Made by a program: the position numbers and the translations under genes
Notes under the pieces: generated by a model
What the model was told of the DNA's origin: nothing
The model's database searches: none
Seen by the model: the letters and a program-made list of their open reading frames with translations, nothing else
NCBI GenBank assembly: GCA_963556255.1
Contig: OY744610.1
Location: forward strand, 16,316,039 to 16,380,038
From: Allolobophora icterica
Taxonomy: Eukaryota; Annelida; Clitellata; Crassiclitellata; Lumbricidae
Direction of reading: 5' to 3'
Length of the DNA: 64,000 bases
In this document: in pieces, positions 55,000-64,000 of the stretch
Position numbering within the stretch: the stretch's first letter is position 1
Layout: each line of letters starts with the position of its first letter

Positions 55000-55282
55000 G
55001 CTTTGGTCGTCCTTGTCACCGACACTTGTAATTTGGTTCGGTCGACGCTGAAGGTCTTATTTTGACGTGTTGACTCGTGGTTAGCTGTTTTGACGAGGTT
55101 CAGTTCTTCGAGGCTGTTCCGATGCCGTTGATGCTGTCGCCTGTGCTGTCGTGTGATTCGTCTTCTAATTAAGGTAGTATAAGTTTTATCTTTTGTATTG
55201 CACTAAATTGTTTATCTTAAACCCGGGACGCATTTTTCACTAAAACCCCTAGACAAGCTCCTACATATGGGGGCTCGTCCGG
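55000..55282 (+). mobile_element. LTR end with proline-tRNA-type primer-binding site
   Basis: TGGGGGCTCGTCCGG at 55268-55282 is the 15-nt core of the tRNA-Pro primer-binding site known from many LTR elements. It sits two bases after CTACA, a plausible LTR terminus. The upstream limit of the LTR is not fixed, and no gag or pol follows before the AT microsatellites. Confidence 0.45.
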
Positions 55283-55536
55283 TCCAACTACACATACACA
55301 CTAAACACCTAAAACATTATCTTCACATTAATCCTAATGACGTACCACAGTAATCCACGGTCCGAACATAATCCTATAACCATCGATACAATTGTCGTCC
55401 ATGCCACACACAACTAATCTTCCAGAAACACCATTATAACAGCCGTAATAACACCAAACCACTTCCAAAACCATTTTCCTAACATATCCAAATTCCAACA
55501 CACGTAAGTACAACGCACCAGTCCATAACCACATCC

Positions 55537-55541
<5 letters not shown>

Positions 55542-55585
<44 letters not shown>

Positions 55586-55695
55586 TAACTATTTAGCCAA
55601 CTACCTCAACCTTCCTACCATCCTTCTGTGTACAACCCTACCACTCTCTGACCTCTTCGTACCACCAACCCTTCTCCTATGGACCTACATCCAAT

Positions 55696-55728
<33 letters not shown>
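55542..55728. repeat. two (AT)n microsatellites
   Basis: Alternating AT/TA at 55542-55580 and 55697-55728. Confidence 0.9.
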
Positions 55729-55732
<4 letters not shown>

Positions 55733-56099
55733 GGATACATAAAACGCATACATAGCCTACATTCTGCGACGCCCAAATGCACGCTCTACTCATCTACTGT
55801 ATCGTCGGACCATCATCGGAGAGAAATGAGCAATCTGTCTAACTCTTCATTAGTTCAGTGCGACTTGTGCAAGTTGCCTCTTGAATCGAACTGACGTAGG
55901 GTGATGTTAAAGGTACTGTATATATTCGTTTATTCAATCAGACGGCTGTCAGAACGCAGCTGTTAACAATAAATTGATATTTACACTGAAGGAGCAATAG
56001 AGACTAATTATAATGAACTTGTTCTATTTCGAAAATTGTACACTATTTCGTCTGGAATAGCAACAGAGAACCGATTATAATCGACTGAATTCTATTACG

Positions 56100-56960
56100 G
56101 CAATGTGGGAGTTAGCTAGTGTATGCAACATGTGAAGATTATCAGATTGGCTCTTGAAATTTACTGAGGGGCGTTAGTTACTGCCTCTGAACATCAGAAT
56201 TTGTCAGGAAGTTCTTATCGTCTTTATGTGGCAAAGCGAATGAGTGTGGGCGGTGACGGAGGTTGTATCCTACTTCTTGCCGTTGAGGATACATCCATCA
56301 TAGAACCAGGGTCGTCTACACCATAGAAACCTTGGAGCAAATGCTCCATCCAAGAAATAGGGGGATAATCTGTCAGTGTGTGTGTGTCACCATTTTAGGG
56401 GGGAGAAAGGGGAAGAGGAAGAAGAAGGGGGAAAGGGGAAGTTGCTCCAATGAGTTAGGGGGATAGACGCCCCTGCATAGAACATGTTGTGGGTCTAGTT
56501 TGACCGCCTTGAATAGCTGTTCATCGACCAGGTCTGCAAGTTGGTCCGACGTCATTGTAACCGCCGGAAGGAATTATTCCCGTATCACTGGACGGACAAA
56601 CCGTTGTATGCGTTCGCACTAACCTTTACTCGGATACCCCCATCATGCAGGGGATGCGTACATGAGTCTGGTCATAGTGGTAGCCCTCGTGACATCGTGT
56701 AGGGCTTGTGCTGGCATTCCGTGCTTTCGGTTTTTTTAGGGCGTACAATGAAGAGAAGCAAGATCCCAGAATCGCTTCGACGTGTGCTGTCACCGAGAGC
56801 TTTTCACCGATGTATATACTCCAAGGATTTTAATGTTATGTCGAACAACGACCATCTCGCGAATCTTTGGTGAATTTACAGGCAAGTTTTTTGCTTGTAA
56901 CCCACGCCGTGATATGTTTGATCTCGGCTGATACTGTGTCTTATCATCCTAGAGCCGACC
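56100..56960 (-). mobile_element. LINE 3' coding end, interrupted by a MITE
   Basis: The minus strand, with frame breaks, reads KILGVYTSVKSSRxLTAHV-like sequence, LYALKKPKARNA, then MTSDQLADLVDEQLFKAVKL and DPQHVL. After the MITE it continues as GYNLRHRPHSFALPHKDDKN and a stop near 56183. This is the reverse-transcriptase tail of a LINE with the typical YALK, LMYASPAWWG and NLRxRxHxFxLP blocks. The ends of the frame are colinear across the MITE. Confidence 0.6.
56307..56475. mobile_element. short hAT MITE with perfect target duplication
   Basis: Starts CAGGGTCGTCTA and ends TAGACGCCCCTG. An exact 8-bp duplication CATAGAAC lies at 56299-56306 and 56476-56483. Only 169 bp, with inverted TTGGAGCAA / TTGCTCCAA blocks inside. 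It lies within the LINE. Confidence 0.85.
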
Positions 56961-57139
56961 AGCAAGTAGGAGTCGTGTGATACTGTGGGGGTACTGTGAT
57001 ATATTGCTTTGTGAACACGCTGGATGCTAATTAAAAATTGACCGCTTGTAAACCTTCTTGGTGATATAAACTAATGTTTAAAAATTGTGTTCTTCTTTAG
57101 GGCGAAGTCACAAGTAGGCCTATCCTCTGCATGTTAGTA

Positions 57140-57600
57140 TTGGCATAAACCAGTTCCGTAAAATTAAGAGCTGAAGATGTCACCATTTTCAAGAACTACA
57201 TTTGTGACATTCATTCGGCATTTCAAGCACCCTAGGGCGGTTCTTAAAGCCGCTATACAAAGAAATTTACGTATCAGGATGCGAATATTTGGATATGAAA
57301 ATCTTCCAGTCTTAACTCGCATGACCGTTTTGTCATACAGGATAGATAATTACATTCAGTCCAATGGCCATTAGCGAAAACGTAATTGACTGCTTCGGTT
57401 CCTTGGTCGTAATTGTAGACCAAAAACATAATATAATTATATTATTTAATTTAATGGCCTTTATCATGACGGGAAGTTTCTTCTGTAAACTATTACTTGT
57501 GTGTTATCTCAATTAAGGGTCCAGCTTGATAGCTTCCGACGGTGAGCATTTTCCTTTGGAAAAACAGAGCGCAAACTATAATATTTGTGACTAAGTGTAG
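57140..57600. repeat. interspersed repeat, copy C
   Basis: Shares TTCCGTAAAATTAA, CATTCGGCATTTCA, AAAATCTTCCAGT and ATGACGGGAAGTTTC-like words with 1040-1650 in the same order. A 65-residue frame inside is not otherwise supported. Confidence 0.45.
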
Positions 57601-57664
57601 GTAAAGACGAAAGATAAGTTTGCTGGCCAGTGGGTATTTTTGTAGAGTATGAGACATGGTTTAA

Positions 57665-58495
57665 CCCTCGAATGCCCAAGGGATTCCGACCGGACCCCAG
57701 ACCGCTTTTCCACGGATAACTTTAGAACGGCAGCGAATTTGTAGAAATGGTTTTAGGACATCCTAAAGCCTTCAATTGGGCTTCGTATGATATATTTTGC
57801 GTGATTATTCTACCACCCTGTAGCCCACAACCATAGCATATACCAAGGACACCCCCAAGATATGCGGCTGATGGTCATGCTGGCACATGGTTTACCAGCC
57901 CAGAAATAAATTTTCCAACGTACGTTATTGTGGAATACTATACATCAGTCGATTGCAAATTAAATATGGATTATAACAAGCCAAATCCCGTTAAAATATT
58001 CCATTCCTGTGCCCCACAACCATACCATATGCCAAGGACACCCCAAGATATGCGGCTGATGGTCATACTGGCACATGGTTTACCACCCAGAAATAAATTT
58101 TTAGCTCAAGTTATTGTGAAATACCATATATCAGTCGAATGCAAATTGAATTTGGATTATAACAAGCCAAATCCCGTTAAAATATTCCAATCCTGTACCC
58201 CACAAACAGGGAACAACTATATATGTATACATGCGTACAATTGAATACCTGCGAAAAATCCCGAAATTGCAAAACACTACAAACAAGTATTAAAGTTCAA
58301 ATAAAGTTTCACCAGATTGCGCTATTGTGAAATACCATATATCAGTCGATTGCAAATTGAATTTGGACTATAACAAGCCAAATCCCGTTAAAATATTCCA
58401 ATCCGTTTTCCAGATATCACAATGATAACATTGGGGTCCGGTCGGACCCCCCGTTGGGCATTCGTGTACCAAAAAATAGCTTGGGCACTCGAGGG
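57665..58495. mobile_element. piggyBac-type MITE with TTAA duplication
   Basis: TTAA flanks both ends (57661-57664 and 58496-58499). The ends are CCCTCGAATGCCCAAG and CTTGGGCACTCGAGGG, with subterminal GACCGGACCCC / GGGGTCCGGTCGG. The interior holds direct repeats of about 187 bp starting at 57817 and 58006 plus a partial third at 58320-58413. The terminus resembles that of the autonomous piggyBac at 12211 (CCCTCCGAGG) but is not the same family. The 104-residue frame over the repeats is incidental. Confidence 0.85.
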
Positions 58496-58739
58496 TTAAA
58501 CAGGGATTTGTTCAATGAAACAGAAGTGCATTTCGTAGTGCGTCTGTTAGTTTTTCCTATGAAAAAGTGTTCGCCTGTAGAGATGAATAGCAGTTACTTG
58601 TCTTTGTAGTTGACTACTATTTGATTTAACTACTTATCGATGATGATGACGATGATTCGTAGTGTCAGAATCACAAGCTTTAGACAGCAATCAAATCGAT
58701 AGTTAGCTCTTAGCATTTGATGCGGGTTATAACTAGAAT

Positions 58740-59235
58740 TCTAAAACTTCTGCTGTTGATGATGATCAACACCATCACCAACCTTGTCACGATAGTCAAG
58801 AAGGCAGTCTTATGTGAAATTTCACTACATCACATTATTTTAACTGGCTCACTATAAAATATTTATGTCAAACAGCAAACTAAAGAGCACACTTATGGAT
58901 CAATGTAAGATATAAACAAGATCGGTCGAATTGTAGGCCTAAGCTATGAAGGTTATTGTTAGCATATGATATTATGATATGGGTGATAACTAGTATTCCG
59001 ACGCTTCTTCTGCCGAAAATGATAACAACGATGATGATGATGTTGAATATGATGATGATGATGATGATGATGATGATTATGGTTGTTATGATAATGACGA
59101 AGATGACGATAACTGAATCATTATCACCATCACATTAGGTAATGCGCATCATTAAAATTTTGATTATGATTACTATGATTATGATGATGATGATGACGAT
59201 GACGACGAATACGATGATGATGATAATGATGATGG

Positions 59236-59315
<80 letters not shown>

Positions 59316-59366
59316 TTGATGATGATGATAATTATTCAGAATGGTAATAATTGTTTTTCATTTAGG
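58740..59366 (+). promoter_or_regulatory. GAT-rich leader and splice acceptor before copy 4
   Basis: Two leader segments (TAACTAGAATTCT... at 58732 and TAACTAGTATTCC... at 58988) resemble the leader of copy 1 near 4408. They are followed by GAT microsatellite (59030-59075 and 59195-59330) and TTGTTTTTCATTTAG at 59351-59365, one base before the ATG. The long poly-Met frames here are artefacts. Confidence 0.5.
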
Positions 59367-62331
59367 ATGACCGAATATGCGGCTAAATCGCATGAAGAAA
59401 TGGCATCCTGGTTCATCACTAGCACTTGCCAATTGATTCCAAAGTGGTTCTCTGTTGCTTTTGATCACATGCATGACTTAATCATGACACGAAAACCCGC
59501 ACCAACAGATTATGTGATTTTGTGTGGAAGTTTTGCAGAGTTTTATATCCGACCACTGAATTCTTGCATCGACGACCTTGATTGTTTTATATGTAAAGCT
59601 AATGAGCTGGCCTTCAGTGGCGACTTTCCAGTGTTACCAAGTGATATGAGTGGCCTAACCGATACAGTAATGTTCTTCAAGATTCAACCATACCATGAGT
59701 ATCCAGGTTTTGTTCGATTACAAATTTTTGGTGAAATGAGCTATAATTGGAAATACAAAAAGTACGAATGAAACTATGCCGTTCATTCAGATCTCCACTT
59801 CTTCGTAAATCTCTCTGAGATTGCAAGTTTATATTTGGTTTCTTGCCGTCTTATATCGGACAGAAGCAAGTTGCCAAGCATTGTTTGTGGTCCAGCAATT
59901 AAATATAATGATTCTGACCTTGTGTCTGATGCTGTCAAAAGCCTATTTTGCCCTCAGTGGCCTAGAGAAGCCGACACTTGGCCTATTCGACAAAGAAAAT
60001 GCGGATGGCCGACGACTGATACAATCTGCGAAGTTGTACAAAACGGTTGTCATGTTGTTTATGTTCAGCATCGATCTTGCAGAGACGATAAACTACAGTG
60101 GAGATTGTCATTTTCACTCGCGGAAGTAATTTTACTTCAGAGTTGGACTCAAACGCAGCAGATTGTCTATCATTTGTTCAGATTCTTCGCAAAGAGAGAA
60201 TTGATACAAAAGGATTCTCCAAAAGGAGATGAAGTTCTCTGTTCCTATCATTTAAAGACTCTGATGTTATGGACTTGTGAAGAGATGCCGTTGGAATGGT
60301 GGAGTTCCTCTTCTGTAATTGCAATCTGCTGCGAGTTATTGAAAAAGCTTTCAGAATGGCTGAAGAGGAGATGCTGTCCGAACTATTTTATTCCCGAAGC
60401 AAATTTATTTCACGTACCATTGTCCCCCGCAATGATTGACAACACTAAACGACGACTTAATGAATTTAGCAATTCTTACATTCTTTCTCATTGGTTCATA
60501 GAAAATTACATACTGCCAATCACTCGGATACAATTTAATTTTTTGAGCACGAGGAAAGTGGTACCAAACTTCATGGTTTCCTTGTTGCCCCTCCTTGAAC
60601 GTCGGAAAGCGAGTGTATTGGTATCTTTGGATTTGTTGTTTTTTTTCCAGATTCTCAGCCTCTAACCTGAATTGTCGTTGTAGAATTAAATACCATTCTA
60701 GCTATGGACTGCGTCAGTGTTTAAAATTTTGACAATATACATCACCGTTCGAAGAAAAAAAATATGGCACATTGACACATCTTCCAACAACAGAAAAGGT
60801 CTTGTGTTTCAAGTACTATGACTTTCTACTGTATATTTTGCATACTGCGTATGGCTTGGGTTGCGGAGAAGTTTCGTGGGATAGTAGTCTCTTTGTGGAA
60901 TTCGTCCAAGCAATTTCGAATAAGCCTAACATTATAAGGTCTCATTATCATAACTTTCCGAAAGCGTACGCAGTACAGAGTTACCGGTTTCAATTCCTGC
61001 GTGCTCAATATCTCATGCAAAATTTAACTGGATCAAATAGTCGTCCAGAATTTCAAATCTTGTCTCTCATGTCTAAAGAGTTTCTTAAAAAATCTCTAGA
61101 ATACGATGGGTCTAAATGCACAGGCATAGGTATACCGCAGCTTTGGCCTATCTGGCTGCTCTCCATTTTGCCACATCACAATGCAATTAACAATATGCTT
61201 CTGCTTTGCAGTCCTCGCAGATCACGCTTCCCACAAGGGAAAGGAAACACTGAATGCAGGTTGTTTGTTGTTTATTGACGATGTCGCAAGAATCGTTGGA
61301 TTGTGTATACTTCACAAGAATATTACGGGAAATAATCTTCATTACTTTGGCAGACGTCTTTGTCTTGATTTGCGTCTTTCACCAAAGGTGTTTGCTTATT
61401 ATTTAACAGAAATATCCAGCGAAAGAATTTCCACACATTTAGATTTTTATAATGATTTGACTGATTCAGCATTTCCTATGGACGAATATTTGAAGGCTTT
61501 AATGAAACCGAAATTTCTTGCTCCAATGAAGGCAGGTGCTCAATTGAACGCCGCTAGACAGATCGTGTACCTCAGATCAGATTCATTGAGAGAAATCGAA
61601 GCTACAACTTTGAATCCTTTGATAGTTATAGAAACGGTAATTGATGCTCTTATGGAATATGCTTTAGAAAATATGACTTTATTCTACAGTGTGATTCGCA
61701 AAGACTTCGGCATCCAGTGCAACACAGTTGACTGCTACCGTGCTTTGTACCTTTACAAATGTCGCCAATTCAATGGAGCCTTGCATATTTATGCGAACGA
61801 ATTCTTCATGAGCCTAATTTGCAAAGTGATTTGAGGGAACTTCTATTAGCGAATATTTTGGTGGTTCCGCCGCTTGACCTCTTCTTTGATAAAGACGTCC
61901 AGTCGTTGCTTGGATTTCACACACTCTTTTATTATTTATCACCACTGAATGATGATATGGGGAAAGTTGAGTTAACTGATGAATCAACGTTTGAACACTA
62001 CTTTGCCCGACATGTGTACTATCATAAATGTGAACTCTTGCTTTTTTTTGACAATCATTACTCCATTAGATGTCACTATTTTCTTGGAAGACATTTTCTT
62101 GCAAGATATTTGAAACTCAGATGTTGCATCGACTGTAATCTTTCGTATACAAAAGCAGTGACTGATTTTGTTGACATGAAATGTAATTTTCCCTTTGAAC
62201 ATTTCATTCGCAGGTATTTTTTGAAAAAGCTTCGTGTTATTGAAACATCATTCGAATTTGATCGCATCAGGGACAAAGTTTTGATTTCGTGTGAAATTTG
62301 TTTAAATGTGAAGTTAAACACCGAAATTTAG
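59367..62331 (+). pseudogene. Mab-21/cGAS-like nucleotidyltransferase pseudogene (copy 4)
   Basis: Full-length relative of copy 1. The first 134 residues contain G54-S55 and D70-x-D72. TGA at 59769-59771 replaces the Phe codon after KKYE. The frame is open again through GPAIKYNDSDLV, FCPQWP, WRLSFSLAE, LCSYHLKTLMLW and NYFIPEANLF. Frame breaks lie near 60660-60771 (about 40 codons disturbed), 61125-61190 and 61760-61800. The C-terminus ends LPFEHFIRRY-like (FPFEHFIRRYFLKKLRV). One stop plus three shifts make it a clear pseudogene with all domains still recognisable. Copies 2 and 4 are the closest pair (LNPLIVIETVIDALMEYALE versus NHVIAKETVIDALMGIALE). Confidence 0.88.
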
Positions 62332-62790
<459 letters not shown>

Positions 62791-63152
62791 CTATGGTGGA
62801 AAGAGATAAAGATAAAACTAGACAGATTACCGTCAAGACTATTTTGGCTTTGCATGATCGGAATCGTAATCTCCGGATTTCTACAGCGCCCAATAAAGCG
62901 AAGTCGCGGGAACCAGTTTATTCACATGAGAGTCTCGTCCGACTCGTCCATTATGACCTCTTTATAAAACATTTCCGAATGATGATGGCAGTTAGAATTC
63001 AAGTAGATTCCTTCATACAAAACAATCTTAAACGGAAGAGGATACAGTCACGATATTATGTTATCGGATGTCGATAATTTTTCTCAATCATTGAAATCTT
63101 GGCATTTAAGGAAGGCTAAACAATAAGACACCATCAAGAACGTTGTTCCTGT
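62791..63152. other. intergenic, no gene seen
   Basis: ATTTCTACAGCGCCCAATAAAGCGAAGT resembles the block at 41100-41120, marking a dispersed repeat. No gene is supported. Confidence 0.35.
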
Positions 63153-63497
63153 CATAGGCGCCGACTTCTTGGGGGCCAGTGGGTGCCTGGCACCCAGAAG
63201 AATTCGGACCTCAAATTCAATTTTTTACACCTAAGCAGTAATCTCACAACGTGAGAAGTACAACTACAACACAAATACCCAACATTGCATGATCTCACGG
63301 TCACAGCCCGTACATAAATAAATTATATATTTATTTATTATTTAAAATAAATAAATAATAGCACTGGAAACCCTTGACAAGAAAACACTTTTCTCTTTCC
63401 GAAAATCCGCCAAAACTCACCTACCTAAGGGGAGGGGTATGAAAATGGAGGGAGAACCCATGCACCCAGTGGCACCCAGAGACAAAAGCAAAAGTCG
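63153..63497. mobile_element. hAT-like MITE, copy 2
   Basis: Matches 657-1031 almost throughout (CATAGGCGCCGACTTCTTGG, ACACCTAAGCAGTAATCTCA, CTTGACAAGAAAACACTTTT, CCCAGTGGCACCCAGAGACA). The right terminus is damaged (AAAAGTCGCTACG instead of AGTCGGCGCC), and it lacks a short internal segment near 690-710. Confidence 0.65.
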
Positions 63498-64000
63498 CTA
63501 CGTATAATCAATTAAGTGACTTTAATACTTTTGAGCCAACAGCTGATAACCGCTTAGAATAGAGATCTCGTAGTAATGGCGATGAGAGTAAACCTCCTTT
63601 GTTAGTTTGGTGGCAGAAAATATGACCAAAATATAGCTAATATGTTAGACCTGGCATGTCTTCTGGAACCACATAAACTTTCCTGTCATGAAATATACAG
63701 ACTACTGAACATAGCCATTTTTTTACCGGTTACACCAGAAGCCTGTGAGCGCAGATTTTTCTGGTTTGAAATCAATTGAAACATATTTACGAAGCACTAT
63801 GTCTCTCATTCGTTTAAGCAGTTTAGTAATGCTGTCGATTGATTCTGTTCGTGCAGAGTCGGCTTTGATTTCGGCTGAGATTATCATCAAACACAGCTAA
63901 GAGTCACTGATAAGGTTTGGCCAAGAACATACGCAGCCTTATAACTCTATGACGCGGCACGTATTGCTACAGTTGTTATTTGATAATAACATCCGCTATA
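63498..64000. other. no feature seen
   Basis: AT-rich sequence without recognisable coding or repeat content up to the window end. Confidence 0.4.

Noticed and set aside
57930..58244. 104-residue frame
   Set aside because: It lies across the 187-bp repeats of a piggyBac MITE and shows the same peptide twice. No family resemblance.
59142..59366. Met-rich N-terminal extension of copy 4
   Set aside because: It comes from the GAT microsatellite. The true start at 59367 aligns with copy 1 and follows a splice-acceptor-like site.
61300..61835. Separate gene for the C-terminal half of copy 4
   Set aside because: The piece is colinear with the rest of copy 4 and only appears separate because of frameshifts.

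Overview
The window is AT-rich, intron- and repeat-laden animal DNA. It has long microsatellites, LINE tails, tRNA-like SINEs, and hAT, piggyBac, MULE and fold-back DNA transposons. There are no operons, and only two long open coding regions are undamaged. Three things suggest a marine invertebrate, probably a deuterostome such as an echinoderm: a fold-back element built of 15-bp repeats with an 8-bp target duplication (as described for sea-urchin TU elements), a strong excess of the octamer TAGGCCTA, and an expanded Mab-21/cGAS-like gene family. This is an inference; no species-specific gene is present.

The backbone of the locus is a dispersed family of four genes. Each encodes a Mab-21-type nucleotidyltransferase (the cGAS/cGAS-like receptor fold) fused to a helical C-terminal half of about 600 residues with TPR-like helices. 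Copy 1 (4573-7464, +) is a complete 963-residue frame. Copy 2 (25659-28775, +) is a 5'-truncated pseudogene split by a 1.9-kb TTAA-flanked insertion. Copy 3 (31988-34810, -) is full length but has one in-frame TAG at the boundary between the two halves. Copy 4 (59367-62331, +) is full length with one in-frame stop and at least three frame breaks. Copies 1, 3 and 4 share a splice-acceptor-like sequence directly before the start codon, and copies 2 and 4 share their 3' flanks. The family therefore expanded by segmental duplication and is decaying around one or two possibly functional members. If the catalytic residues are real, the products would be candidate cyclic-nucleotide-synthesising innate sensors.

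Layout. 1-4400: interspersed repeats, a hAT MITE, a SINE, a 480-bp (TTC)n tract and two opposed LINE 3' ends. 4573-7464: copy 1. 7465-12206: non-coding, with a hairpin-rich MITE. 12207-14718: piggyBac element with an intact 611-residue transposase. 14719-16400: hAT-like element and MULE transposase fragment. 16650-17400: an (ATAC)n tract split by a hAT MITE. 18393-24300: several DNA transposons and an LTR with a nested insertion. 25659-34810: copies 2 and 3. 37000-43000: tandem repeats, LINE tails and MITEs. 43289-45698: hAT-like element abutting a BTB-BACK gene (45737-48913) that looks broken. 49700-53500: SINEs, a perfect 7 x 59-bp array and repeat pairs. 53190-55300: LTR-like sequence split by the fold-back element. 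56100-58500: LINE and piggyBac-type MITE. 59367-62331: copy 4. 62332-64000: (AG)n and repeats.

Apart from the Mab-21 family and the BTB-BACK gene, nearly every recognisable coding trace belongs to a mobile element.
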